From Sabellastarte sp. h YS-2021 (lineage: Eukaryota > Annelida > Polychaeta > Sabellida > Sabellidae), in contig OZ024931.1 in assembly GCA_964017235.1 (NCBI GenBank), positions 101,822,221 through 101,886,220 on the forward strand: 64,000 bases of DNA, given 5' to 3'. The position numbers and the translations under genes were made by a program. The notes below the pieces were generated by a model, which searched no databases, was not told the origin of the DNA, and worked only from the letters and a program-made list of their open reading frames with translations. Positions 45,091 to 54,946 of this stretch are shown here, piece after piece; the first letter of the stretch is position 1; each line of letters begins with the position of its first letter.

Positions 45091-47076
45091 CCAGTGGGAG
45101 GTCGTCTCCAAGACTTTTGGCAAAAATGGTCCCTCCTGGGTGCAAATCCAAGGGTAGTGTCCATATTGAAGGACGGGTATATCCTCCCATTCAAACTCAG
45201 ACCTCCACTGGTGAGAGAGCCGTTGATAATCAGTGGATATGCAAACCCCATCAGGAACTTTTACCTGAAGGAGTCTTTGCATGCACTCATCACCAAGAAA
45301 GCAGTAGAGAGGGTAAGGGTTCGGGCTTCTTTAGCTTTCTTCAACAGGATATTCATTGTCCCCAAACCAAATCGGACATGGCGGCCAATCTTAGACCTCA
45401 GTACTCTAAACAAATTTTTGAGCATAAAAACATTCAAAATGGAGACCCCAGAGACAATTCGAATCTCCTTACAACAAGGGGAATGGGTGACATCGCTGGA
45501 TTTCAGCGACGCCTATTTCCACATTAAAGTACATTCCCGGAAATTCCTCTGGTTTCACTTCCAAAACCAGACATACCAGTTCCGGGCTCTACCCTTTGGC
45601 CTCTCAACAGCTCCTAGTATGGAGTTCACTTGTGTGGTCAAAGAGGTCAAGTTAATGGCTCAATGTCTGGGTGTAAGGATCCACCAGTACCTAGACGACT
45701 GGTTGATTCGAGCCCCCACCAGGGAATCCTGCCACCAGGGAACCCAGTCCCTCGTCACCCTTTGCCAGGAGTTGGGTTGGGTAGTGAACCTCCAAAAGTC
45801 GTAGTTGGAACCCAAACAGGTGCTCGAGTTTGCGGGTTACCAGTATGACCTCTTACACGGACTGGTCAAACCGACTCAGAACCATTGGGAGTCAATTCTA
45901 CAGAAGGTGGAATCCATTCTGTCCAATCCGACTTGCCGAGTCAGGAAGCTCATGTCTCCGATAGGCCTTCTTACAGCAATGGAAAAACATTGGAGGGTCC
46001 CCAAATCACTGGAAAAGGAGATTCCAGTTCCAAGGACTCTCCAACCGCACCTACAATGATGGACCAAGGAGACAAATGTCTTGCTAGGTCAACCTCTGCA
46101 CCCTTTGTGTCATGCCATTCAAATCTTTACAGACGCCTCAAAAGAAGGCTGGGGGGCTCACTTAGGCCACTTCACAGCAAGCAGCACCTGGTCAGTTCCA
46201 GAAAGTCATCTTCACGTAAATTTCCGGAAACTAAAGGCCGTCTTGCTAGCCCTAAAAAGGTTCCAGCACATAGTACAGGGGAAAGCCGTTCTAGTAGCCA
46301 CAGACAACACTACAGTTGTGGCATACATAAACAAGGAGGGAGGTATGAGGTCAGGCTCACTTTGTGTCCTTCTATGGCGGCTCCCGTGCTGGTGCAATCT
46401 GAGACATGTTGTTCTAAAGGCCAGACACATTCCAGGTCATCTCAATGTGATTTTGGACAAATTGTCTCGACAAGGCCAAATCATTCAGACAGAATGGTCT
46501 CTTCATCAGGAGGTTTTCGACCTCCTGTATCAAACCTGGCACCATCCCCAGGTCGACATGTTTGCGACCAGGTACAATTACAAGCTAGCCAAGTACGTAT
46601 CTCCAGTACCAGACCCCAGTGCTTGGGCAGTGGATGCTCTAACAGTCTCCTGGGAGAACTTGGACATGTATGCCTTTCCCCCATTGTTGTAACTGGGCAA
46701 AGTAGTCAGCAAACTGTCAGACCATCTGTACAAGAGAGTGATCCTGATAGCTCCAGGTTGGCCCAACATGCCCTGGTTCTGGGATCTAATAAACCTATCA
46801 TCCCAGATACCCCTTTGTCTACCCAATTATCCCGATCTGGTGATTCAGCCCTTGAACAAGCCATGTCACAGGGATCTGACCAGCCTCAACCTTCACACAT
46901 GGCTCCTAGAGGCGAGGCAATCAAGGAGCAAGAGTTCTCTAGCCCAGTGGCGTTATGAATTGAGGCTCCTCAAAGACGTTCAACCAGAACTGTCTATGAG
47001 GCAAAGTGGGCCGTTTTTGTCAGATGGTGTGAAACAATTCAGGTGGACTTCAGGTCACCATCTATCAAACAATTAG
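45013..47076 (+). pseudogene. DIRS copy E RT-RNase H polyprotein
   Basis: One frame runs throughout, with TAG at 45802-45804, TGA at 46057-46059 (where copies G and F have Trp) and TAG at 46690-46692. RT blocks: VERVRVRASLAFFNRIFIVP, TWRPILDLSTLNKFL, WVTSLDFSDAYFHIKVHS, FRALPFGLSTAPSMEF and IHQYLDDWLIRAP with the YLDD catalytic box. RNase H: IQIFTDASKEGWGAHLG, ATDNTTVVAYINKEGG and LKARHIPGHLNV (the D..E-region, D and H/N blocks). The linker specific to these DIRS elements follows: DPSAWAVDALTVSWENLDMY, VILIAPGWPNMPWFWDL. RT synthesises the DNA copy and RNase H removes the RNA template. Confidence 0.9.
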
Positions 47077-47911
47077 CAGATTTTCTCCTGCATCTTTTCC
47101 AGGAGAAGAATCTTCAACCCAGTACCATTGATGGTTATAGGTCAGCCATTGCCAATAAATTATGCAATGCCTCCTTAAATGTCAGCAAAGATGAAAACTT
47201 GACTCGCCTTTTGGACAGTTTTCATAGAGATAGACCAAAGGGACGTCGGGGAATTCCCTCCTGGAACCTCTCCTTGGTTTTGCATCAACTCACCAAACAC
47301 CCTTTGAACCTCTCAGAAAGGCGTCTTTGAAGCATCTGACTCTTAAGACGGTTTTTCTCCTAGCCCTAGGTTCTGGGAAGCGTAGGAGTGAGATACACGC
47401 TTGGTTGAACAAAAACATTAGGCACCAGGCTGACTGGTCAAAAGTGTCCCTTTACCCTTCTCCAAGTTTTTTGGCTAAGAACCACCTGGCGAAGGAAGGC
47501 CCATAGTGCGTGGCCCCAGTGGTCATCCCAGCATTCGCTCCTACTCTGGATAAATCCCTGAAGGAGGACAGGTCTCTCTGTCCAGTTAGAGCTTTACACT
47601 ATTATCTGGACAAGACGCAAGATCTAAGGCAAGGCAAAGAGCTGGTCTTTGTTTCCTTCAAAAAGGGATTCACCAAGGATATCTCTCCTGCTACGTTCTC
47701 ATCTTGGATTAAGCAGACAGTTATCCTTTGTTACGAGCTGTCAGACCAGGAGGCTCAAACCTTGCACCAAGTTAAAGCACATGATGTTAAAAGCCTTTGT
47801 GGCTTCCAAAGCCTTTCAGGGTGGCATCTACAGATCCTGGCAGCATGCCACTGGAACTGCCACAACACCTTCACCCAATTTTATCTTAAAGATGTTGCTT
47901 GGGCAGACTGA
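45885..47911 (+). pseudogene. DIRS copy E tyrosine recombinase frame, overlapping RNase H
   Basis: The frame is open from 45885 over the whole RNase H region as a Ser/Arg/Gln-rich overprinted segment. It then enters the recombinase: EAIKEQEFSSPVAL, TGA at 46956-46958 (CGA in copy H), IEAPQRRSTRTVYEAKWAVF, DFRSPSIKQLADFLLHLFQE and IDGYRSAIANKL. A one-base loss near 47302 shifts the frame to LGSGKRRSEIHAWLNKN (first catalytic Arg). TAG at 47504-47506 follows, then the HQVKAHDV box. Here the Arg of HxxR is displaced by a small insertion (HDVKSL). The end is ACHWNCHNTFTQFYLKDVAW with the nucleophilic Tyr. The enzyme would integrate the circular DNA copy. Confidence 0.85.
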
Positions 47912-48185
47912 GCTATTTCACTTAGGTCCTGTGGTAGCTACCCAGCAGATCCACCACTGAACCTCCTGTACTCCTAGCTTGTATATAGTGTACATAACAA
48001 TTTTGAGTTTGTAGGTATAGGCCCCTTTTTTGGTTTGGGCCTATTCCTTAGTTTTAAGGGTTTTTTTACCTAGGTGTCAGTTGCAGAGGGTATGAGGCCT
48101 TTTCCACTCTTGCTTGGGTGTATGTGGAATCTGGAATCTCTAGGACGGAACTCTTACTCTTTTCCTTCCCTCAGAGCAGAAAAGA

Positions 48186-48192
48186 GGGGGGG
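48186..48192 (+). other. Post-recombinase G-tract of DIRS copy E
   Basis: Seven Gs follow CCCTCAGAGCAGAAAAGA. The same context, CTCAGA then an A-rich stretch then a G run, occurs at this position in copies D (11 G), F (15 G), G (23 G) and H (10 G on the minus strand). Confidence 0.8.
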
Positions 48193-48310
48193 TACCTTTT
48201 TGGGCCTTAAGAGCTTGGTGTGACTCTTTTATCAGCCAAGCCAGTGCCTAATTTGCCTATACATAGAGTTCCCTCTGATCCTGAGAAGCTGCCCTCCATC
48301 CACTGGGTAG

Positions 48311-48410
48311 TTATTCTAGCTATTGTCTATTAGGTAAGGTGTATTAACGCAATAAAATTGCAAATTTTAATTAGTAAATTAAATTTTTATTAGTTAATAC
48401 CTAACCTAAC
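48311..48410 (+). repeat. Internal complementary region of DIRS copy E
   Basis: Left half (48311-48357) is TTATTCTAGCTATTGTCTAT, then TAGGTAAGGTGTATTAACGC and AATAAAA, the complement of an E-type left end (compare 61633-61690). The right half begins TTGCAAATTTTAATTAGTAA and is the complement of the right end at 48630-48681. In DIRS-1 this region is the template that joins the two ends into a circle. Confidence 0.85.
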
Positions 48411-48681
48411 AGACGACTTCCCTCCCGGCCTTCCCCCGCTTTCAGCTTCATTTTCAAATCTGGGGACGAAAAAGATGCTATGATGTCATGCCCCTCTGGC
48501 GAATGAAGCAGGAACTAGGCCACATGGCGAGTGGATTGTAGTGTACCGGTCCTGTCGGAGGTGAAACTCCGGACGTTTTTTTCTGGCGTTTGGCGGGACC
48601 GGCTGGCGCCGGAGTATAGCTATCGTCTGTTAGGTAAGGTATTAACTAATAAAAATTTAATTTACAAATTAAAATTTGCAA
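48411..48681 (+). repeat. Right terminal repeat of DIRS copy E, hairpin unit
   Basis: Together with the right half of the internal complementary region it forms a unit of about 325 bp with inverted ends: TTAATACCTAACCTAACAGA at about 48395 against TCTGTTAGGTAAGGTATTAA at about 48626. The middle holds GAAAAAGATGCTATGATGTC and GGCGTTTGGCGGGACCGGC. A free copy of the same unit, inverted, is at 52505-52812. Confidence 0.8.
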
Positions 48682-49313
48682 ATTTATTTCCATCAAAGCT
48701 GACATAAAACAAAAGTGTTTCAACTCCCATACATAGATCAGCATTGAGTTTTAGTACTCTCATTATAGTGACATTTGATCTTAATACAGGTAAATTTATC
48801 ATATATCCAAAATATACTATTTTCTTTCACCGCTTTTCATGCCTCAATCTCATGAAGTAGTTTATATTGTTCCATTCTGGGGCAAAAGAGCAAACCTGTA
48901 ATCAGTTATTATAGTGTATATATTGTGTTGCTGGTTTTGGGATCATGTCCACCATGCCATAACAACTTGTCAGTGGTGACTACTGTTTCTGATCATCTGG
49001 ACTCTAGATGGGCAGGTTAATATTTTTCTTACTGTTTTGTCAGACTGAAATTAGTTTTCTGTGTAAACATTAACAAACATTAACCTTTGAGGATTAAAAT
49101 AAAGCATTTGGGTGAGATTACAATATGGGAATATTCAGCTGCCTTGGTAGAGGTCTTGGAATGCCTTCTAGTTTTATCTTGTTCACTGATATCTCCTTTA
49201 ATATATAAACAGTATTGAAAATGTTTTTGGCATGTTTCTTCATCGAGCGAGGGACATTGGTGTCATATGCATGAATTTAAACTTTAACATGTGATTTATT
49301 TAATATTTCACAG
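48682..49313. other. Intron sequence before the third kinase exon
   Basis: No repeat or coding feature recognised. It ends TTAATATTTCACAG, a good acceptor. Confidence 0.6.
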
Positions 49314-49397
49314 GAAAATTTGGTGTTGTGTACAAAGCAGAGCTAAAGGATAAAAACATGGAAAACCCAACTGAGGTTGCATTGAAAACAATGCAAG
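49314..49397 (+). CDS. Receptor tyrosine kinase-like gene, ATP-binding exon (partial gene)
   Basis: The exon is 84 bp, acceptor TTTCACAG|GAAAAT, donor CAAG|GTAAGA, phase 1 at both ends. Joined to 24782 it completes the glycine-rich loop LGSGKFGVVYKAEL and runs to EVALKTMQ, containing the VAxK lysine that anchors ATP phosphates. Residues between are KDKNMENPT. This is kinase subdomains I and II. The remaining kinase subdomains (HRD, DFG) must lie beyond 64 kb, since none is visible in the 14.6 kb that follow. Loop and lysine are intact, so the gene is probably functional. The subfamily is not recognised from 28 residues. Confidence 0.9.
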
Positions 49398-49640
49398 GTA
49401 AGAAATAATTTTTTTCCATATCAACAATAATGTTTGCCACTTTAAATTTATTAATTTGCCTATTGAAATGTTTTCATCAAAGATACAACTTGTGAGTTTC
49501 AATATGTTAATACTTGGTAAATACTGTTTTGGAATAACCATGTTTATTTACACTTGCTGCAGAAAATTCATAAATTATTACAGAAAGTTTATATGTGTCA
49601 CAAAGAGTGTGTTATATGTGCATTGTAACATAGTTTTTTA

Positions 49641-50170
49641 CCTGAGAAGGCTGAGCAGGTATTGTTTTCACCCATGTAATATGGGTGCTTGTTGGTTGCC
49701 AACCCTGTCCAGGCCAGTTCCCCAGGACCATAAGGCAAAAGAAGTTCAAACTTGGTAGGGGTGTTTCTTGGTGGATGTAGTTATGCAACATTATATTGTT
49801 ACCTATGTGTACTTTTGACCTTGAGTCTGTGGCTTTTGACTTTGAATTTGAAAATCTTGTCCCTGCTGGATCTTCACAACAAAATTTAGGAAGAAGTGAA
49901 AACTTGACAGGTTTGTTCCTTGGGTTATGTAGTTGTGAAACATCATGGCATGACCTTCATGTAATTCAGCGTCCCTTGCAATGGGGATACTCATTAGTTT
50001 TGCCCCCTATTTTTACACAGCCTACACCACCAATATGATTTTAAGCAGTAATAATTCATAGGTATGAGAAAATTTTAAACATGTTTGACCTTTAACAAAT
50101 TTGACCTTTGACCTTTATCAGGGTCACATAATCAAAAACATTTTTTGTACTTTATTTTCACCAGATTTCT
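49641..50170. repeat. Degenerate lead plus units of minisatellite A
   Basis: Starts with GAGCAGGTATTGTTTTCACC (compare GGTATTGTTTTCACTCATGC near 9020). It then has two or three eroded units with TTCAAACTTGGTAGGGGTG, TGTAGTTATGCAACATTATA and CATCATGGCATGACCTT, plus TTGACCTTTGACCTTT near 50105. Same family as 8990-10610 but without the long array. Confidence 0.6.
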
Positions 50171-50246
50171 CAGACTGTGTCAAACATAGATCCACAAACT
50201 TTGGGATGTGCTTTCTTCAAATCAAAATCTAGGTGCCAGTTGAATT

Positions 50247-51080
50247 TTAGATCAATAGGGCGATAATTGACTGATTGAGAGCCGATTGATTATCACTTTG
50301 TAAAAACATGCTGAATTGACTTTTTTGGCCACATATGGTGTATATCTGTGTGTATATTTGGTGACCTTCTGTGACTCTCTGGTAATAGTGGCTGATCTCT
50401 TGGGTAGTACTTGAAGTTTTCTTTACTGCTTCAGTGTCTCTAAAAATCCTGCCCTTGAGGTCCTCAAACTCCTCTTGGGTCATCTTGTCAGCCTCTGATG
50501 CCACGTAGTCGAAGAAGGGCTGCCTGTCTGACTTCTGCTGCAGGAAACCTGAAATCAGTGTCCTCATCTGGTCAAATTGCTCGAGTATCTTGGAATCTGT
50601 AGAAACTGGTGTAGATGTAAGTATTGGTTGACTCCTACTCTCCCTCAGGACACTGGACTCAAGATGTTCTGTATCAGTAGTAGATCCACGAGATTCTTCA
50701 TGCCTGCTGGTGTTGGGACTGGCCTCGAACCCAGAACTTTTGTTGGCCCCCTTGCGTCTGACGTGGTAGACCCAGGACTGTCTCTTGGTCATCTCCCTTG
50801 GGGCTTGGCCCGACTGTTGCTTGGAGAGCTTCCCAGAACGAGTTCTCTGTGACTCAAACCACCTTCTGACATCAAAGGGCTGGAACTTCAGTTCTGCAGA
50901 GATTTCTGCCCAGAGAGCCTCCTGCCTCTGTCTGTCGTGGAAACGTCCATGCTCCTTGTCGTACAGCTCTGGGTGCTCCCTCACAAACTCTACAATGACA
51001 TTTTCTTGGCTGTCAGTGAATGTAGCCCCTGGCTCTCTTGGCTGCTGAATGGCACTCTGATTCTTCGTCACACCTCTCAT
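50247..51080 (-). CDS. MADF-like DNA-binding domain protein, intact 277-codon ORF
   Basis: The minus-strand ORF starts MRGVTKN at 51080 and ends at 50247. Residues about 22-75 (TDSQENVIVEFVREHPELYD, then RQRQEALWAEISAEL, FDVRRWFESQRTRSGKL) have the Trp/Leu spacing of MADF/Myb-SANT-like domains. The middle is Ser/Gln/Arg-rich and low-complexity. Residues about 185-225 (FFDYVASEADKMTQEEFEDL) look like the BESS-type or dimerisation tail seen with such domains. The last 35 residues are less regular and may be read-through into an intron or 3' UTR. MADF/Myb-like proteins are common partners of PIF/Harbinger transposases and also occur as host transcription factors. No transposase frame is nearby. 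Nested antisense in the kinase intron. Confidence 0.6.
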   Translation of the reverse strand: MRGVTKNQSAIQQPREPGATFTDSQENVIVEFVREHPELYDKEHGRFHDRQRQEALWAEISAELKFQPFDVRRWFESQRTRSGKLSKQQSGQAPREMTKRQSWVYHVRRKGANKSSGFEASPNTSRHEESRGSTTDTEHLESSVLRESRSQPILTSTPVSTDSKILEQFDQMRTLISGFLQQKSDRQPFFDYVASEADKMTQEEFEDLKGRIFRDTEAVKKTSSTTQEISHYYQRVTEGHQIYTQIYTICGQKSQFSMFLQSDNQSALNQSIIALLI

Positions 51081-51089
51081 CTTCTTCGC

Positions 51090-51260
51090 AAGCTTCCTCA
51101 GTAGCTTCTAATCCTTCCCCTGTATCCTCTATCCTCTCTTCTGTCCCCTCCTCTGTTCTCTCCTCTGTCCTTTCCTCTGTCCTCTCCTCCAACTCTCCAC
51201 CTTTCTTTTCCCTCTCCTCTTGCCTCTCTTCCATCTTCTTCTTTCCTCTCTTTCCTCATT
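51090..51260. repeat. CT-rich minisatellite upstream of the MADF-like ORF
   Basis: Iterated TCCTCTGTCCTCTCCTC-like words. On the minus strand one frame gives EERTEERTEE repeats. It lies just before the MADF-like start in a different frame, so it is more likely 5' flank than coding. Confidence 0.7.
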
Positions 51261-51469
51261 TCTCTTTCCTCATAACTCCAGTGAATATCACAAAAAAAGT
51301 AAAAAAAAAATGAAATGTGTCTCCTAACTGTTAAATTTGACCTAAGCTCAAGTAAAATGTAAAATGTAAAAAAACTGAAAACCCCTAGCAGTAAGTGACA
51401 CAAGTCTCTCAGTAGCCAACCAGTCTAAACACAGAAAGCCTTTTTGGTTTCAAGCGCGCGGAAAAGAGT

Positions 51470-51997
51470 CAGTACTTAATCGGCACTTAGTCCCAGGCCC
51501 CTGGGGTGTCCTCAGACCATCGCAGACTAAATTTGTGTGGTCCCAGGTGGCCTGAGGAGGCCAACTTGGATCGGTTTGGATCTGCTTCTCTTAGTCGGGG
51601 CTTAGTCCCAGACCCAGATTTCTTAGGCACAGGACACCTGAGACAGTCTGAGGCTTCCTGGGACTAATGAAACTGATTCTTTTTCACACGCATGAAACTT
51701 CAAAGGTCTGTTATGAGTCGGGGACTGACAACAGGCCTCCTGGGACTAAGCTAGCGACGCCTGGGACTAAGGGTCGCAGGAAGCCTCAGACAACATAGGA
51801 CTGTGTAAATTTGGGTCTGAGGAGGCCTGAGGAAGCCTGAGACTGGACATTTTGTTGACGGCGAGAAATAAGAATCGGTTTGGGTCGTGAGAAATATCAA
51901 ACATGTTTGATTTTTCTCACGGCCCCAACCGACAACTACTGATCCATACAGAACGCCTGGGACTAAGCAAATTTTTGAAACCGACTACAAAAAACCC
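51470..51997. repeat. GC-rich segment with iterated CCTGGGACTAAG words and a perfect-looking hairpin
   Basis: CTTAGTCCCAGG (51486, 51600) and its complement CCTGGGACTAAG (51739, 51759, 51956) recur in opposite orientations, as do GGCCTGAGGAGGCC-like words (51551, 51823). 51886-51921 is an inverted repeat with 17 of 18 pairs matching around CAAACATGTTTG. The pattern suggests a small foldback DNA element, but no outer ends or target duplication could be fixed. Confidence 0.5.
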
Positions 51998-52327
51998 TTA
52001 ATCAGGAAGCTTAGTCGTGTGGTGGAACACCCACATTAGCTCCTCCTCAGTGATAACATCGAGGTGTTTAACACAGGGACTAGCTGGTATAATTGTTCCA
52101 GTTACACTGGGAGAGTAAAACAACACTGCATGCTGTCGAGATGTTCCAGCTATCAGGAATTCAGTCTTATCTTCATTAATTTTTAACCTGTTCCTGTTTA
52201 TCCAGTCATTTATTTCAGATATACAATTTTGAAGCTGCATTACAGCAGTCAGTTGGTCTTCCTCAATATTTGGTGATACTGACTTATACAATTGAGAATT
52301 ATCTGCATACATCTGGAATGAAATCAC
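51998..52327 (-). pseudogene. LINE reverse transcriptase palm fragment
   Basis: The minus-strand frame reads FQMYADNSQLYKSV, ISEINDWINRNRLKINEDKT and EFLIAGTS, the FxxYADD..LY and LKLN..KTEFL blocks of CR1/Jockey/L2-like LINE reverse transcriptases. The second catalytic aspartate is Asn (YADN), so the copy could not be active. Both ends are truncated. Confidence 0.8.
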
Positions 52328-52504
52328 ATGGTAAGCTTGTAGCTTACAAACGCTACATTTAATTAATTAAAATTTTCAATTTTATTGCACTACAATAGCT
52401 TACCATGTGGAACTGAATGCTGAATCCAACTGTCCGATAGAGGAATTACAGCTGAGACTGGAATAATACTGAATTTTTCTTGGATTTGAATTAATAAATA
52501 TATA
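52328..52504 (-). mobile_element. Inverted 3' fragment of an F-type DIRS element
   Basis: On the minus strand it matches copy F from about 58385 to 58566: TACAGCTGAGACTGG, then the CATGGTAAGC..TTGTAGTGCAATAAAA junction box and an AATTTTAATTAATTAAATGT run. It continues a little further (GTAGCGTTTGTAAGCTAC), showing more of the F-type right end than copy F keeps. Confidence 0.75.
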
Positions 52505-52812
52505 AAATTGCAAATTTTAATTAGTAAATTAAATTTTTATTAGTTAATACCTTACCTAACGGACGATAGCTATACTCCAGCGCCATCCGGTCCCGCCAAA
52601 CGCCAGAAAAAGACATCCCGAGTTTCACCTCCGGCAGGACCGATACACTACAATCCACTTGCCAGGTGGCCTAGTTCCTGCTTCATTCATCAGAGGGACG
52701 TGATGTCTAGCATCTTTTTCGTCCCCAGAGTTGAAAAATGAAGCTGAAAGCGGGGAAGACCGGGTGGGAATCTCCCATCTGTTAGGTAAGGTATTAACTA
52801 ATAAAAATTTAA
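52505..52812 (-). mobile_element. Free E-type DIRS right-end hairpin unit, inverted
   Basis: About 308 bp with inverted ends (TTAATACCTTACCTAACGGA against CATCTGTTAGGTAAGGTATT). Read on the minus strand it is the same unit as 48380-48681: CCCGGTCTTCCCCGCTTTCA, GAAAAAGATGCTAGACATCA, GGCGTTTGGCGGGACCGG. It has no DIRS coding sequence and abuts copy F directly at 52812/52813. It may be a nonautonomous element built from a right end, or debris of a lost E-type copy. Confidence 0.75.
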
Positions 52813-52900
52813 TTTTATTACGCTACAATAGCTTACCATGTGGGACTTAATGCTGTTCTTGGGTTGCCACACCCGGGGCCAACGTTCTTGTTAGCCACCG
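52813..52900 (+). repeat. Left end of DIRS copy F
   Basis: Starts at the AATTTTATTACGC box and contains GGCCAACGTTCTTG. Similar ends are at 15310-15395 (solo) and, inverted, at 52377-52420. The left repeat extends further toward gag, but its right partner is missing, so its true length cannot be set. Confidence 0.75.
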
Positions 52901-53185
52901 GATATACTGGTAGTTGTCGTCACGTGATAACTTCTGACCAATCACCCTACTTTCTCGTTGGCCACGATTGACTGGTAGCAGTTTGTAAATATACAGACAT
53001 TTTCATTTATTTCTCAGACTTTACTTATTGTTGGAGGCTAATTTTTGGATATTTCTTTTAATATATATCATAGATCATTCTGTAAAATTTTTATTTTCAC
53101 AGGATAAGTATATTTCTTGCTTTCGCGTGTTTTGAGTTTTCCTCGGTGCAGGCAATTATATTGTACGTCTTTTATTGCGTTTAAA

Positions 53186-54946
53186 ATGTCTCTCCATCAA
53201 GCGAATAAAGACAAACCGAGAGCTCAGAAATGCCGCCACTTTTGCTTTAGTTTTGACCTACACAACTACTGCCCTACCTGTAGGGAGGCTGGCAAGGGAG
53301 ATGACCCCTGTGTCACCTTCGAAACTCCCTGTCAAATCTGTACATCTTTCACAGATGAGCAGTTGAAAAAAATCCAGAACAGGAAACGTTATCTTAAAAA
53401 GCAAAAGGCGGAAACTAGTTCCAAAGATGATGAACTAGATCTTTTGGGCGAAGGCGACGGGGATTCCTTCACTGGATCAAATGCAGACCTCGAGAGTGCT
53501 GCTGACAACCTTTTTACCTCAGCCCCCCGTCCTCAACCTCTTGCCTTCAGTTCCTTGTCTTTAAAGACCCCAGCCAAGTCTGTCCCACCCACCCCAGGTA
53601 CAGCTTTACAAAATAAAATTCAGAAAAATATTGAAAAATCCCTGGGTGATTCCTTAAATATACATTTACAGCAGCAAATGGGTTCCTTCCAGGCATCCAC
53701 GCTGGAAGCGTTTCAGTCACTTCGAGAGGAGTTGACCACTAAAAAGAAACCCGAGGTAGAATCCTCGTTTCCTGCTTCCAAACCTGGCACATCCAGTGAC
53801 AATGCTGCCCATCTGGACCTACCCCCTCCGAGATCTAGTACTAATGTTCAGACCGAGGCAATGGATGTGGACTACGGTCCAGCACTCCCTCCTCGTCTAG
53901 TACTCAACCAAGATACCTCGGATCAGTACGTTGCTCCCTCTGAGGTCCTACCGAAAGAGGTCTCGTACTCTCACAAAAAGCATTACCATAGGCAGCCAGT
54001 TGATCCGGGCTCTGCCTCGGACCAACTACATGAGGATTCCTACGAACCTCGGATCCCTTCTTCCAGACCTAAAAAGCACTCTGACAAGAGCAAACACAAA
54101 TCCAGGTCCAGATATGTGTCATCTTCAGAGGAAGATCAGTCCCCTGTAGCCAGACACAGGTCTTCTAAGCTCTCTAGGGCTCAGCCCTCAGGGGCAACTT
54201 CTGATCAAGATCTTCCACAACATGATCCAGACCCCCCCCCCCCCCCCCCCCCTTATTGTAGGGAAGTAGCTCTGTCTGACATGCCCTCACAATACGCTGA
54301 AGAAGTAGACACCTTCAGGCGTATTCTTTCTCTCCCTGACCCCAGGGAATCTATGCCTAGGTCTTCAACTTCAGTGTTGGGTCTGGACGATGAAAAAGGC
54401 CGTCAAGAGCTCAGACCTAGAGGTCCTTCCTCTATTCTACCCCTTAGCTCAGTTATCAAGGACGCCTTTGATAAATTTCAACATGACTTTAAAGCTGCCA
54501 ATTTATCTGAGGGCAAATATGTCAAGCCTCCTCCTTCCACTTCCAAGTGGTACAAGGTGGGACAGCCCACATTTCAGGATAAAATTCAGGAGTTGAATAC
54601 AGACTTTGCTAAGATCTGTATTACTCCTAGACCTCCTGGGGCCCCTGTAGCCAAAGTTCCCCTGCCAGTTCTCAAGGAGCTGGAACATCAGGCTAGACAA
54701 AATATCTCAACCCTCAACTTCACCGCTGCCTTTGTCAAAACTTCTTCTTCTTGTAATGCTTCCTTGGAAAAATGCCAACATAGCATTAAGTCAACTGTCA
54801 AAAGATTAAATCTCAGATTCAGAAAGGTGCCAATCCTGAGAAAGCAGCAAAGCGCGGATATGAGGAAGTCGCTGAGTACATGGATTTCTGGAATAAAACA
54901 GTTCTTATTCAACACAGGGCCCTCACCTGTCTCAGCAAATCTCTAG
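53186..54946 (+). pseudogene. DIRS copy F gag
   Basis: The frame is open from upstream, but the start MSLHQANKDKP at 53186 is preferred because the Cys/His module follows at once. Cys 16, 20, 29, 32, 42, 49 and 52 lie in KCRHFCFSFDLHNYCPTCRE and DDPCVTFETPCQIC, a probable zinc-binding unit. Then come a basic helix (KKIQNRKRYLKKQKAE), Ser/Pro-rich regions with DKSKHKSRSR, a Pro run encoded by a poly-C stretch (54232-54252), and the gag core YVKPPPSTSKWYKV, PLPVLKELEHQARQNISTLN. A frameshift near 54810 puts the real C-terminus (YEEVAEYMDFWNKTVLIQHR) in another frame, so the listed end is not original. The RGRGG box and the Cys-rich segment before RT are deleted. Confidence 0.8.

Larger units (their letters stand above)
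44648..48681 (+). mobile_element. DIRS retrotransposon copy E, 5' truncated
   Basis: The left repeat and most of gag are missing: the element begins inside the gag C-terminus at a minisatellite B unit. Then come a Cys-rich frame, RT-RNase H, the overlapping recombinase frame, the G-tract (48186-48192), the internal complementary region (48311-48410) and a full right terminal repeat ending TTTGCAA near 48681. Inactivating changes are few (three in-frame stops in RT-RNase H; one stop plus one frameshift and a second stop in the recombinase), so it is fairly young. Copy H is the same type. Confidence 0.9.

Noticed and set aside
53117..53185. N-terminal 23 residues before MSLHQ in the gag of copy F
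   Set aside because: Open frame upstream of the likely start; the sequence looks like leader, and the Cys module follows the internal Met directly.
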